Below, in pieces: positions 15,498-24,424 of a stretch of 64,000 nucleotides of DNA. Positions within the stretch are counted from its first letter, which is position 1. Every line of letters begins with the position of its first letter. The notes under the pieces were generated by a model. It had not been told where the DNA came from, made no database searches, and saw nothing but the letters and a program-made list of their open reading frames with translations. This stretch comes from Herbiconiux sp. VKM Ac-1786 (GTDB taxonomy: Bacteria > Actinomycetota > Actinomycetes > Actinomycetales > Microbacteriaceae). Position numbers and translations under genes: made by a program. The DNA is taken from positions 992,001 to 1,056,000 of the forward strand of contig NZ_JADKSG010000001.1 of assembly GCF_015350805.1 (NCBI RefSeq). The letters run 5' to 3'.

Positions 15498-17656
15498 TGT
15501 CCACGCTCACCCCGACCAGCTCACCCGAGCCGTCAACCCGACCCGCCGCCGCGGAACACACGCCAGGCGCGCGCACCTTCAGCCTCGCCCAATTGGCGAA
15601 GGGCCTGCCAGGGGCCGTGCGCAAGCTCGATCCGCGCGAGATGTGGCACAACCCCGTCATGTTCCTCGTGGAGGTGGGCGCTGCGCTCACCACCGTGATC
15701 GCGATCGCCCAGCCCTTCCTGCCCGCCGAGACCGGACCGCAGGCCACCTCGCTGGCCTTCACCTGGGCGATCGCGGTCTGGCTCTGGCTCACCGTGCTGT
15801 TCGCGAATCTCGCCGAGTCGGTGGCCGAGGGCCGCGGCAAGGCGCAGGCCGCCACGCTCCGCGCCACCCGCACGAGCACCATGGCCGCCCGGGTCGAGAA
15901 CTACGACGCTGCGAAGGACCCGGCGGCTCTGCAGGCCTCCACGGCCCAGGTGGCATCCGCCGACCTGAAGCTCGGCGATGTCGTGGTGGTCGTGGCCGGG
16001 GAGCTCGTGCCCGGCGACGGCGACATCATCGACGGGATCGCCTCGATCGACGAGTCGGCCATCACGGGCGAATCCGCTCCGGTGGTGCGGGAATCCGGTG
16101 GAGACCGGAGCGCGGTCACGGGCGGCACCCGGGTGCTCTCGGATCGTGTCGTGGTGAAGATCACGTCGAAGCCCGGCGAGACCTTCGTCGACCGGATGAT
16201 CCGGCTCGTCGAGGGCGCCTCGCGGCAGAAGACGCCCAACGAGATCGCCCTCAACATCCTGCTCGCGAGCCTCTCGATCATCTTCCTGATCGTGGTGCTC
16301 ACGCTCGGCCCCATCGCCGGGTACTCGGATGCGGCCCCCTCCATCGCGGTGATGGTCGCGCTCCTGGTCTGCCTCATCCCCACCACCATCGGGGCGCTGC
16401 TCTCAGCGATCGGCATCGCCGGCATGGACCGACTGGTGCAGCGCAACGTGCTCGCGATGTCGGGCCGCGCGGTCGAGGCCGCCGGCGACGTGACGACCCT
16501 GCTGATGGACAAGACCGGAACGATCACCTACGGCAACCGCCGTGCCTCTGAGTTCCGCACCCTGACGGGAGTCGACAGCATCGCTCTCCGCGATGCGGCG
16601 GCGCTCTCGTCGCTCTCCGACCCCACCCCCGAGGGCAAGTCGATCGTCGACCTGGCCGAGGGCCAGGGTTTCCGGCGCCCGTCATCGGTCGACGGCGAGA
16701 TCGTGCCGTTCACCGCCCAGACCCGGATGAGCGGCATCGACTTCGCCGACGGCCGCCAGATCCGCAAGGGCGCCGGTTCCGCCGTCACCGCCTGGGCCCG
16801 CGAGACCGGTACGGCGGGCAGCTCGCTCTTCGATGAGCTGCAGGAGCAGACGGACGCGATCGCCGGTCTCGGCGGCACCCCGCTCGTCGTCGCCGTGCGC
16901 GAACCCGGCCGGCCGGCCGAGCTCCTCGGCGTGGTCTACCTGAAGGACATCGTGAAGGAGGGCATGGCGAGCCGCTTCGCCGAACTGCGCTCGATGGGCA
17001 TCCGCACGGTCATGATCACGGGTGACAACCCGCTCACCGCCAAGGCGATCGCCGACGAGGCGGGCGTGGACGACTACCTCGCGGAGGCGACCCCGGAGGA
17101 CAAGCTCGCGCTGATCAAGAAGGAGCAGGAGGGCGGCCGCCTCGTCGCCATGACCGGTGACGGCACCAACGACGCCCCTGCCCTCGCGCAGGCGGATGTC
17201 GGCGTGGCGATGAACACGGGTACGAGTGCGGCCAAAGAGGCCGGCAACATGGTCGACCTCGACTCCGACCCCACGAAGCTCATCGACATCGTGGCGATCG
17301 GCAAGCAGCTGCTGATCACCCGCGGAGCCCTCACGACCTTCTCCATCGCGAACGACGTGGCGAAGTACTTCGCCATCATCCCCGCGATGTTCGCGGCCGT
17401 GTTCCCGGGGCTCGGGCTGCTCAACATCATGGGCCTGCACTCCCCCTCGTCGGCGATCCTCTCCGCGGTGATCTTCAACGCCCTCGTGATCGTCGTGCTC
17501 ATCCCGCTGGCGCTCAGGGGTGTGAAGTACCGGCCGATGTCGGCGTCGCGCATCCTCAACCGCAACATCCTCATCTACGGACTGGGCGGGGTGATCGCTC
17601 CCTTCATCGGGATCAAGATCATCGACCTCGTCGTCAGCCTCATCCCCGGCTTCTAG
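15497..17656 (+). CDS. kdpB: Potassium-transporting ATPase ATP-binding subunit KdpB
   Basis: A 719-residue P-type ATPase. Seen: an N-terminal extension of about 40 residues rich in Ser/Thr/Pro, the TM1-2 pair, actuator domain with [27 protein letters not shown] in TM4, phosphorylation motif [10 protein letters not shown] (Asp about residue 338), nucleotide domain, hinge [18 protein letters not shown], and the final TM helices. It couples ATP hydrolysis to K+ movement through KdpA. Start ATG overlaps the kdpA stop; kdpC follows after 18 bases. All key residues are intact. Confidence 0.97.
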   Translation: MSTLTPTSSPEPSTRPAAAEHTPGARTFSLAQLAKGLPGAVRKLDPREMWHNPVMFLVEVGAALTTVIAIAQPFLPAETGPQATSLAFTWAIAVWLWLTVLFANLAESVAEGRGKAQAATLRATRTSTMAARVENYDAAKDPAALQASTAQVASADLKLGDVVVVVAGELVPGDGDIIDGIASIDESAITGESAPVVRESGGDRSAVTGGTRVLSDRVVVKITSKPGETFVDRMIRLVEGASRQKTPNEIALNILLASLSIIFLIVVLTLGPIAGYSDAAPSIAVMVALLVCLIPTTIGALLSAIGIAGMDRLVQRNVLAMSGRAVEAAGDVTTLLMDKTGTITYGNRRASEFRTLTGVDSIALRDAAALSSLSDPTPEGKSIVDLAEGQGFRRPSSVDGEIVPFTAQTRMSGIDFADGRQIRKGAGSAVTAWARETGTAGSSLFDELQEQTDAIAGLGGTPLVVAVREPGRPAELLGVVYLKDIVKEGMASRFAELRSMGIRTVMITGDNPLTAKAIADEAGVDDYLAEATPEDKLALIKKEQEGGRLVAMTGDGTNDAPALAQADVGVAMNTGTSAAKEAGNMVDLDSDPTKLIDIVAIGKQLLITRGALTTFSIANDVAKYFAIIPAMFAAVFPGLGLLNIMGLHSPSSAILSAVIFNALVIVVLIPLALRGVKYRPMSASRILNRNILIYGLGGVIAPFIGIKIIDLVVSLIPGF

Positions 17657-17674
17657 AAAGAACAGGACAGAGAA

Positions 17675-18277
17675 ATGGCTACCAATCGCGGGTTCGCCCG
17701 CCCCTACTGGGTCGCGATCCGGTACATGATCGTCGCCACGGTCGTGCTCGGCATCGCCTACCCCGTCGCCATCCTCGGCATCGGGCAGCTCGCGCTGCCG
17801 GCCCAGGCCAACGGCAGCGTGGTCACGGTCGACGGTGAGACGGTCGGTTCGTCGCTCATCGGCCAGTCGTTCACCGACGAGGACGGGAACGCTCTCCCCG
17901 AGTGGTTCCAGTCGCGGCCCTCCGCGGCCGGCTACGACGGCGGAGCCTCCGTCGGGTCGAACTACGGGCCCGAGAACGCCGACTTCATCGCCGAGATCGA
18001 GGCCCGTCAGGCCGCGATCGCCGAGAGCGACGGCGTGGCGGTCGGTGACATCCCGGTGGATGCGCTCACCACGTCCGGCTCGGGTCTCGACCCGCACATC
18101 AGCCCGGAGTACGCCTACGAGCAGGTCGCCCGCATCGCGGACGAGCGCGGTGTCGACGTGGCGGAGGTGACCGGCCTGGTCGACGCGTTCGTGCAGGGCC
18201 GCGACCTCGGCTACCTCGGCGAGCCGACAGTCAACGTGCTGCAGCTCAACGTGGCCCTCGCGCAGCTCGGCAGCTGA
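17675..18277 (+). CDS. kdpC: Potassium-transporting ATPase subunit KdpC
   Basis: A 200-residue protein with one N-terminal membrane helix (IRYMIVATVVLGIAYPVAIL) and an extracytoplasmic/peripheral domain. Family motifs: GSSLIGQSFTDE, WFQSRPSAAGYDG, SNYGPENADFIAEI, TTSGSGLDPHISPEYA and VNVLQLNVAL at the C-terminus. It is the chaperone-like subunit that raises ATP affinity of KdpB. An AGGA-containing ribosome site precedes the ATG. kdpD begins 28 bases further on. Confidence 0.96.
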   Translation: MATNRGFARPYWVAIRYMIVATVVLGIAYPVAILGIGQLALPAQANGSVVTVDGETVGSSLIGQSFTDEDGNALPEWFQSRPSAAGYDGGASVGSNYGPENADFIAEIEARQAAIAESDGVAVGDIPVDALTTSGSGLDPHISPEYAYEQVARIADERGVDVAEVTGLVDAFVQGRDLGYLGEPTVNVLQLNVALAQLGS

Positions 18278-18305
18278 GCATGAGTCCATTCACCGCGGAG
18301 GGACG

Positions 18306-20783
18306 ATGAAGCAGGGGCGGCTCCGGGTGCTGCTCGGGGCCGCCCCCGGCGTGGGCAAGACGTACGCCATGCTCGAAGAGGGTCGACGGCTCCGCTCTCA
18401 AGGGAAAGACGTGGTGGTCGCGGTCGTGGAGACCCACGGCCGCGCCGCCACCAGGGCGATGACGCTCGGCTTCGAGATCGTGCCGCGCACGCGCGTCTCG
18501 CACCGCGGCGTCGAACTCGAGGAGATGGACCTCGACGCCGTGCTCGCCCGCGCGCCCCAGGTGGCTCTCGTCGACGAGCTCGCCCACACCAATGCGCCCG
18601 GCCTCGCCCACGAGAAGCGCTGGCGCGACGTCGAGACGCTGCTGGACGCCGGGATCGACGTGATCTCGACCGTGAACATCCAACACATCGAGTCGCTCAA
18701 CGACGTCGTGCAGCAGATCACGGGTGTGCCCCAGCGCGAGACCATCCCCGACGCCGTGCTGCGGGAGGCCGATCAGATCGAGGTCGTCGACCTCGCCCCG
18801 CAGGCCCTCCGCGACCGCCTCTCGGAAGGCGTGGTCTACCCCGAGGCCCGCATCGACGCCGCGCTGTCGAACTACTTCCGCCTCGGCAACCTCACCGCGC
18901 TGCGCGAACTCGCGCTGCTCTGGCTCGCCGACGAGGTCGACTCCTCGCTGCAGAAGTACCGCACCGAGCACGGCATCGGCCAGAAGTGGGAGGCCCGCGA
19001 ACGCGTGGTCGTCGCGCTCACCGGCGGGCCGGAGGGCGAGACGCTGCTGCGCCGCGGCTCGCGCATCGCCGCACGTTCGGCAGGTGGCCAGCTGCTGGCG
19101 GTGCACGTCACCAGTCAGGACGGACTGCGGCAGCCCGACCCGGGCGCTCTCGCCGCTCAGCGATCTCTCGTGGAGAGCCTCGGCGGGAGCTTCCACCAGG
19201 TCGTGGGCAGCGACATCCCCCAGGCACTGGTGCAGTTCGCGAAGGCGTCGAACGCCACCCAGCTGGTCATCGGTGTGAGCCGCCGGAGCCGCCTCGCCGC
19301 TCTCACCGGCCCCGGGATCGGCGCCACCGTGATCCGGGAGTCCGGCGACATCGACGTGCACATCGTCAACCACGCGGCGGCCGGCGGATCCCGGCTCTCG
19401 CTGCCCCACCCCCAGGGCTCACTCACCACCCGGCGGCGCGTATACGGATTCGTGCTCGCTCTCGTCTGCGGGCCGCTGCTCACCTGGTTGCTGTCGTCGT
19501 TCCGCAACGAGGACTCCATCACCTCCGACGTGCTGAGCTATCAGCTCCTCGTCGTGGTCGTTGCTCTCGTCGGTGGAATCTGGCCGGCCCTGTTCGCCGC
19601 GGTGCTGAGCGGGATCACCCTCGACTTCTTCTTCGTCGATCCGCTGTACACGGTCACCGTCGACGAACCCCTGCACCTCCTCGCCCTCCTGCTCTACGTG
19701 GTGATCGCCGTGCTGGTGTCGATCGTGGTCGACCAGGCCGCCCGTCGCAGCCGCGTGGCCCGCCGCTCGGCCGCCGAGTCGGAGCTGATCGCCGGTGTCG
19801 CCGGCGAGGTGCTGCGCGGGCAGGACGCGTTCCAGGCCTTCGTGACCCGCACCAGGGAGGCATTCGGTCTGACCGGTGTGCGCATCCTCATCGGCGACCG
19901 CGTGCTCGCCACCGACGGGGAGCCCGCGGGCGACGATGCCGTCGACCGTGTGCCCATCAACGACGAGTCCGTGCTCGAACTGCACGGGGCCGCCCTGCAG
20001 GGATCCGACCGTCGTCTGCTCGGCGTGATCGTGCTGCAGCTCGCGGCGGCGATCGAGCACGCCGACCTGGAGGAGACCGCCCGCGAGATGGCACCGCTCG
20101 CCGCGGCCGACAAGGTGCGCAGCGCCCTGCTCGCCGCCGTCGGGCACGACCTCCGCCGCCCTCTGGCCGGAGCCACCGCCGCCGTCACCGGACTGCGCGC
20201 CTCCGGTTCGCAGCTGTCCGACACCGATCGCGACGAGCTCCTCGACACCGCCGAGACCTCCCTGAAGCAGCTCACCGATCTGCTCACCAACCTCCTCGAC
20301 GTCAGCCGCGTGCAGGCCGGAGTGCTCGCCGTCACGCTCGAGGCCATCGATCTCGCCGACCTCGTGCCCACGGCACTGGAGGAGCTCGGCGTCGGGCCGG
20401 AGGCGGTCGATCTCGAGATCCCCGCCGAGCTGCCCCAACTGGAGGCCGACCCGGTGCTGCTGGAACGTGTGCTGGTCAACCTGCTCTCGAACGCGCTGAA
20501 GTACTCCCCCATCGATCAGAAGGTCGTGATCGCCGCATCCGCCTTCCACGACACGGTGCAGATCAGGGTCATCGACCGGGGGCCCGGAGTGCCGAACGAC
20601 CGGAGAGAAGACATCTTCGTGCCATTCCAGCGCCTCGGCGACACCGACAACACCACCGGCCTCGGGCTGGGCCTCGCGCTCTCGAAAGGATTCGTCGAGG
20701 GCATGAACGGCACCCTCGAGTTCGAGGAGACACCCGGTGGTGGCTCCACGATGGTCATCACCCTCGCCGCGGTGGCCGCATGA
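18306..20783 (+). CDS. kdpD: Sensor histidine kinase KdpD
   Basis: An 825-residue protein. N-terminal KdpD domain with Walker A (LLGAAPGVGKTYAML) and Walker B-like VALVDELAHTNAPG (about 5-215), a universal-stress-like domain (about 235-360, with GVSRRSRLAALTGPGIG), four transmembrane helices (about 380-490), a short GAF-like region, then HisKA with the phospho-acceptor His in AVGHDLRRPLAG (residue 614) and HATPase with NLLSNALKYSP and GLGLGLALSKGF. It senses K+ limitation/turgor and phosphorylates KdpE. GGAGGGAC lies just before the ATG. Ends with an ATGA overlap into kdpE. Confidence 0.96.
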   Translation: MKQGRLRVLLGAAPGVGKTYAMLEEGRRLRSQGKDVVVAVVETHGRAATRAMTLGFEIVPRTRVSHRGVELEEMDLDAVLARAPQVALVDELAHTNAPGLAHEKRWRDVETLLDAGIDVISTVNIQHIESLNDVVQQITGVPQRETIPDAVLREADQIEVVDLAPQALRDRLSEGVVYPEARIDAALSNYFRLGNLTALRELALLWLADEVDSSLQKYRTEHGIGQKWEARERVVVALTGGPEGETLLRRGSRIAARSAGGQLLAVHVTSQDGLRQPDPGALAAQRSLVESLGGSFHQVVGSDIPQALVQFAKASNATQLVIGVSRRSRLAALTGPGIGATVIRESGDIDVHIVNHAAAGGSRLSLPHPQGSLTTRRRVYGFVLALVCGPLLTWLLSSFRNEDSITSDVLSYQLLVVVVALVGGIWPALFAAVLSGITLDFFFVDPLYTVTVDEPLHLLALLLYVVIAVLVSIVVDQAARRSRVARRSAAESELIAGVAGEVLRGQDAFQAFVTRTREAFGLTGVRILIGDRVLATDGEPAGDDAVDRVPINDESVLELHGAALQGSDRRLLGVIVLQLAAAIEHADLEETAREMAPLAAADKVRSALLAAVGHDLRRPLAGATAAVTGLRASGSQLSDTDRDELLDTAETSLKQLTDLLTNLLDVSRVQAGVLAVTLEAIDLADLVPTALEELGVGPEAVDLEIPAELPQLEADPVLLERVLVNLLSNALKYSPIDQKVVIAASAFHDTVQIRVIDRGPGVPNDRREDIFVPFQRLGDTDNTTGLGLGLALSKGFVEGMNGTLEFEETPGGGSTMVITLAAVAA

Positions 20784-21481
20784 GGATCCTGATCGCCGAC
20801 GACGACCCGCAGATCCTCCGAGCGCTGCGCGTGACGCTCGGTTCACAGGGGCACGAGATCCTCACCGCCGCCGATGGCAAGGAGACAATCGCAGCGGCGG
20901 CGCGAACACCGCCCGACCTACTCATCCTCGACCTGGGGATGCCCCACCTCGACGGGATGGACGTCATCCGCACCGTACGAGCCTGGTCGTCGCTGCCGAT
21001 CCTCGTGGTGTCGGGGCGCACGGATGCCGCCGACAAGGTCGACGCCCTCGACGCGGGCGCAGACGACTACGTGACCAAACCCTTCGCGATCGATGAGCTG
21101 CTCGCCCGCGTGCGGGCCCTCACACGCCGCACGCCGACAACCCTCAACCGACCCGTCGTCACGCTCAGTGGAGTGACGATCGACCTGGTGGCCCACGTGA
21201 TCACCCGTGAGGGCCAGCGAGGCGCCATCAAGCTGACCCCGACGGAGTGGAAGATCCTCGAGCTGCTCGTGCGCAACCCCCACCGCCTCCTCACCCACGC
21301 CGACCTCTTCACCGAGATCTGGGGCACCCCCAACGTGCACGAGACCGGTTACCTGCGGCTGTACATCGGCCAGCTCCGTAAGAAGCTCGAACCCGACCCC
21401 TCACGACCGAAGCACATCCTCACCGAGACCGGGATGGGCTACCGCTTCGAACCCGACCCGCCCGCCGATGCCGCACCCTGA
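20780..21481 (+). CDS. kdpE: Response regulator KdpE
   Basis: A 233-residue OmpR/PhoB-type regulator. Receiver domain with acidic IADDDP, phospho-acceptor Asp51 in LLILDLGMPHLDG and the conserved Lys in DYVTKPF; winged-helix output domain at about 130-225 (LTPTEWKILELLVRNP, ETGYLRLYIGQLRKKLE). The cognate partner of KdpD, it activates kdpFABC. ATG overlaps the kdpD stop. The next gene starts within its last codons in another frame. Confidence 0.96.
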   Translation: MRILIADDDPQILRALRVTLGSQGHEILTAADGKETIAAAARTPPDLLILDLGMPHLDGMDVIRTVRAWSSLPILVVSGRTDAADKVDALDAGADDYVTKPFAIDELLARVRALTRRTPTTLNRPVVTLSGVTIDLVAHVITREGQRGAIKLTPTEWKILELLVRNPHRLLTHADLFTEIWGTPNVHETGYLRLYIGQLRKKLEPDPSRPKHILTETGMGYRFEPDPPADAAP

Positions 21482-21998
21482 CTTCGCCCGGACGATTCCC
21501 GGCCTGCCCGCCCCTCTCTGCACGACGAACGCAGTCTGGGGGCTCGAGTACCGCGACCACAGCATCCAGCGCACCGCTCTAAGGCGTGGAGGCATCGCAG
21601 TGTTCCCGCCAGGAACCAGCAGCCGAGAGGCCGCGAGACTCATCAACTATTACTGGTGGATCGACTTCATCGGCATCAGAGCCTTCGCGATCGCCCTCCC
21701 GCTGCTACTCGTGACCATCCACACCTCGCTCACCATCGCCCCGATCCTCACCATCGCCATCGGGGTCGCGATCGACACCGCCGCATTCATGGGAGTAGCA
21801 CTCGTCCTGAGATGCGGCCTGCCGTCCAGCAAGCTCGTGCGATTCCTGACTTTCGACCCAGCCGGTAGGGGACTGCAGGTGCTGGCTCGTGATCTCAGCA
21901 AAGCGAGAGAACCTGGAACCGATGCAGTCCAGGATGAGGTCCTCTGGGCTTCCGCCTGGGAGGCAGCCCTAGAACAGCCATCCCGGCCCACCGGCTGA
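21468..21998 (+). CDS. Membrane protein of unknown function (DUF6611-like)
   Basis: A 176-residue frame starting 14 bases inside kdpE. The middle part (VWGLEYRDHSIQRTALRRGG, then VFPPGTSSREAARLI) resembles the DUF6611 pattern of actinobacterial proteins, followed by two hydrophobic segments (FAIALPLLLVTIHTSLTIAP and ILTIAIGVAIDTAAFMGVAL) and a soluble C-terminal tail. No catalytic motif. The first ~20 residues may not be translated. It lies directly before the accessory region and shows no link to potassium transport other than position. Confidence 0.55.
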   Translation: MPHPDFARTIPGLPAPLCTTNAVWGLEYRDHSIQRTALRRGGIAVFPPGTSSREAARLINYYWWIDFIGIRAFAIALPLLLVTIHTSLTIAPILTIAIGVAIDTAAFMGVALVLRCGLPSSKLVRFLTFDPAGRGLQVLARDLSKAREPGTDAVQDEVLWASAWEAALEQPSRPTG

Positions 21999-22028
21999 AG
22001 ACTCCATCTCTTCCCTAGGCTGGGGTGC

Positions 22029-22253
22029 ATGAATACGGTCGTGGGATGGTGGGATCGGCACCAGGTTTCCCTCTACTTCACTGCGATCGTTCTCGGCGGC
22101 CTCATCGGGTCGCTCGCGCCGGCGATCGCGCCGGCCCTCACGCCCCGGATGTGCCGCCTGCCCGCCATCGGTCTGATGCCCGTTTACCCCGCCCGACTTA
22201 ATTGCCCGCAAAGGTTCCATATCTGCAACACGGGCCGCGTCTCGAAAAGCTAA
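22029..22253 (+). pseudogene. Truncated arsenic resistance permease (BASS/ArsB-ACR3 type), N-terminal fragment
   Basis: The first ~40 residues (WWDRHQVSLYFTAIVLGGLI, then GSLAPAIAPALTP) are the start of an arsenite-permease-like transporter: a short amphipathic lead and TM1. A full-length protein is about 330 residues. Around 22145 the match stops and the frame runs on through unrelated sequence into the 160-bp repeat. The gene was therefore cut at the left border of the accessory region. Not functional. Confidence 0.6.
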
Positions 22254-22399
22254 AGGTTAGCGAGACAGCGCCAGTAAAACTCGCCACTCCCACGTCCTGA
22301 GATTTCGGCGCCACACTTAGAACATCGCGAATCTGGTGTGTGGTCGAACACCGCACCTGACCTCTCGGCCTGACGACGGCTAAGAGCTCGTCATGTCAA
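22240..22399 (-). repeat. 160-bp dispersed repeat, copy A (left border of the accessory region)
   Basis: It aligns without gaps over 160 bp to 55187-55346 (115 of 160 positions identical by my count) and partly to 38029-38128. Its left end is an imperfect dyad, TCTCGAAAAGC / GGTTAGCGAGA around TAAA. On the reverse strand all copies read a shared peptide end: here GRGSGEFYWRCLANL-stop, preceded by a CSKCG pair; this copy has an in-frame TGA at its third codon. It lies right after the truncated arsenite-permease gene. Confidence 0.75.
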
Positions 22400-22420
22400 T
22401 AAAAGGAGCGCGGAGCGCTC
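22393..22420 (-). terminator. Likely terminator downstream of the LysR gene
   Basis: GAGCGC (22406-22411) and GCGCTC (22415-22420) form a tight hairpin with a three-base loop. On the minus strand it is followed by CTTTTATT, the expected U-rich tract. It lies 33 bases beyond the LysR stop and abuts repeat copy A. Confidence 0.5.
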
Positions 22421-22452
22421 GAGCTCAACTGGGCTGAATTGCCCGCGGGCCG

Positions 22453-23379
22453 TCAAGAGATGCTCCCCGCTGGCAGCTGCTCTATCGCAGCGTTCCGGAT
22501 AGCTGAACAGATTTGTAAGAGCCCAGCGTCACCAGCCGAAGCTCGTCGCGAGACGAGAACAATACTGCGGTAGATCGGCAACTGCAGTTCCAGCAAGAGG
22601 ACGTTCTCGGGAACGTCGACGGCTCCCAGTTGTGGGATAAGGGCAACGCCAACGCCCGCCGACACGAGGGCAAGTTGCACACTGAAGTCGGTAGCCTCCG
22701 CTACGGCGCGTGGGGCGAAACCGGCGAGATCGGTGGCTCTGTGGACCATGTCGTAACAGGTCCACTCTTGACTAGGAACGATCCAGTCGTGGGCCGCGAA
22801 GTCCTCGAGATTGGCGGTGCCGTTTCCTGTTTCAGTCCAATCATCGACGTTGACGGCCAACTGGACGGTCTCCGTTGCAACCGGAGAAACCACCAATCCC
22901 GGTCCGGAGATCGGTGGTGTATTTGAGTAGTTGTGTGCCAGCGCGAGCTCGATGTCGCCAGCGGTTAGCGCCGGGATGGAGTCGCTGGGCTCCAATTCGA
23001 TGAGACGCATGTGCAGCCCTTGCCCGAATGCAGAAGCGAGGCCGCTCCAGGCGCGAGGGACGATTGCCCGAGCGGCGGTCGGGAACGCACCTACTCGATA
23101 GGTTCCTGCTACGCCGTCTCTTATCGAAGCGACCTCCATTTCGGCAACGGTCAGCATGTCTACGATGCTGCTTCCGTGACGGGCTAGGAGTTGGCCAGCT
23201 GGGGTGACAACGATGCGGCGTCCTTGCTTTTCCGTGAGGGGGACCCCGATTTCACGTTCCAGTGTGGCTAATTGCATCGATATGCCGGGTGCCGTGAGGT
23301 TCAGTGATTTCGCCACAGCGGCGATCGTGCCCAGTCGATCGAGCTCGGCCAGCATATTGAGTTTCCGCACGTCTAACAC
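22453..23379 (-). CDS. LysR family transcriptional regulator
   Basis: A 308-residue protein. The N-terminal winged helix (LNMLAELDRLGTIAAVAKSL, then NLTAPGISMQLATLEREIG) is typical, followed by a periplasmic-binding-like effector domain from about residue 90 (TYRVGAFPTAARAIVPRAWS) to 300. GTG start at 23379; another GTG nine bases on is possible. It is transcribed in the same direction as the two SDR genes upstream of it (23534-25270), but a hairpin separates them. A natural candidate to control those SDRs or the divergent operon from 25473; the target is inferred. Confidence 0.88.
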   Translation of the reverse strand: MLDVRKLNMLAELDRLGTIAAVAKSLNLTAPGISMQLATLEREIGVPLTEKQGRRIVVTPAGQLLARHGSSIVDMLTVAEMEVASIRDGVAGTYRVGAFPTAARAIVPRAWSGLASAFGQGLHMRLIELEPSDSIPALTAGDIELALAHNYSNTPPISGPGLVVSPVATETVQLAVNVDDWTETGNGTANLEDFAAHDWIVPSQEWTCYDMVHRATDLAGFAPRAVAEATDFSVQLALVSAGVGVALIPQLGAVDVPENVLLLELQLPIYRSIVLVSRRASAGDAGLLQICSAIRNAAIEQLPAGSIS

Positions 23380-23479
23380 AAAGCCATTGTTGCTCTCAGC
23401 TTGGCTTAAAGTAAGTAGGCCTTAATTATTTCCTGAGTGGCAGCTGCCGTCTCGCACGAGTGTGCAGAACTCGACGAAC

Positions 23480-23509
23480 AGGCCGATCCCTTTGGTGCAG
23501 GACCGGCCT
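23480..23509. terminator. Hairpin between the SDR and LysR genes
   Basis: AGGCCGATCC (23480-23489) pairs with GGACCGGCCT (23500-23509), ten pairs with one mismatch around a 10-base loop. It sits 25 bases past the stop of the minus-strand SDR. No strong T-run follows, so it may slow rather than end transcription. Confidence 0.4.
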
Positions 23510-23533
23510 GACCTCAAATTGAGATGGCAGGGG

Positions 23534-24385
23534 TCACACTCGGACGAAATCCGTCGTCGGGGCGATCAGGCGGCATGTTGCGAAGTCGGCTCGAAGGTCA
23601 TCGAGTTTCGCCCCGATCCGAACCATGGCGTCGGAGCCCAGAATGAGACGGTGAAACGTCGGGCCGGCGGTCAGCTGTTCGTAAATGACGCGTGCTGCGA
23701 GCTTCGGGTCACCCGGGAACATCACGTCGCTGAGTTCCTCGACGTTCGCCATGGCGCGGAAGAAGTTGCCCGAGGACGCGTCATAGTCCGGCATTAGGTC
23801 GCCGGAGAAGTGCGTGCGGCCATCGATGCCGGTGAGGAACGATCCTGGCTCGATGATTACTGCGCGCAGGCCCGCGGGCTCGATCTCTTCCCAGAGCGAT
23901 TCGGTCAGACCTTCGAGCGCGAATTTGCTTGCCGAGTAGAAGGCGTTGCCGGGAAGGCTAGCTAGGCCATCCATCGACGACATATTGACGATCATGCCGG
24001 CTCGACGAGCGCGCATGCCCGGTAAAGCAAGCCGGATCAAAGCAACGGCGGCGAAGAAGTTCACCTCGAATACTTTCCGGTAGTCGGCTTCGTGCTGTTC
24101 TTCGATCGCGCCGAGATAGTCGATTCCCGCGTTGTTGACGAGGAAATCGATCTTGCCGAAATGAAGTTCTGCCTCACCTATCAGATTCGATCGCTGGTCT
24201 GCGTCGGCGACGTCGGTCACGACTACGAGGCTCGATTCGGGATAAAGAGAAGCCAATCGGTTCATGGCTTCGCCAGATCGAGCAGCCAGTACGACATCGT
24301 CGCCCTGGGAGAGTACGTATTCGGCCAGGTCGTATCCGAGGCCGCTGGAGGCCCCGGTGATGACCCAGGTGGGTGTGGTGTTCAT
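23534..24385 (-). CDS. SDR family oxidoreductase
   Basis: A 283-residue SDR with motif ITGASSGLGYDLAEYV, NNAGIDYLGAIEE, catalytic Ser in VNMSSMDGLASLPG and YSASKFALEGLTESL. The C-terminal half (IEPGSFLTGIDGRTHFSGDL) matches the retinol-dehydrogenase-like subgroup annotated as oxidoreductases in actinobacteria. AAAGGA lies upstream of the ATG. A similar gene directly upstream (24425-25270) shares the same subgroup features, suggesting duplication. Substrate unknown. Confidence 0.88.
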   Translation of the reverse strand: MNTTPTWVITGASSGLGYDLAEYVLSQGDDVVLAARSGEAMNRLASLYPESSLVVVTDVADADQRSNLIGEAELHFGKIDFLVNNAGIDYLGAIEEQHEADYRKVFEVNFFAAVALIRLALPGMRARRAGMIVNMSSMDGLASLPGNAFYSASKFALEGLTESLWEEIEPAGLRAVIIEPGSFLTGIDGRTHFSGDLMPDYDASSGNFFRAMANVEELSDVMFPGDPKLAARVIYEQLTAGPTFHRLILGSDAMVRIGAKLDDLRADFATCRLIAPTTDFVRV

Positions 24386-24424
24386 AGCAATCTCATTTCC
24401 TTTAGCTGGAGCTGAATGGGGAGG

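Noticed and set aside
16682-20846. Long antisense open frames across kdpB-kdpD
   Set aside because: GC-rich codon bias in the real kdp genes creates long mirror frames; they are rich in Arg/Asp/Gly/His and lack ribosome sites.
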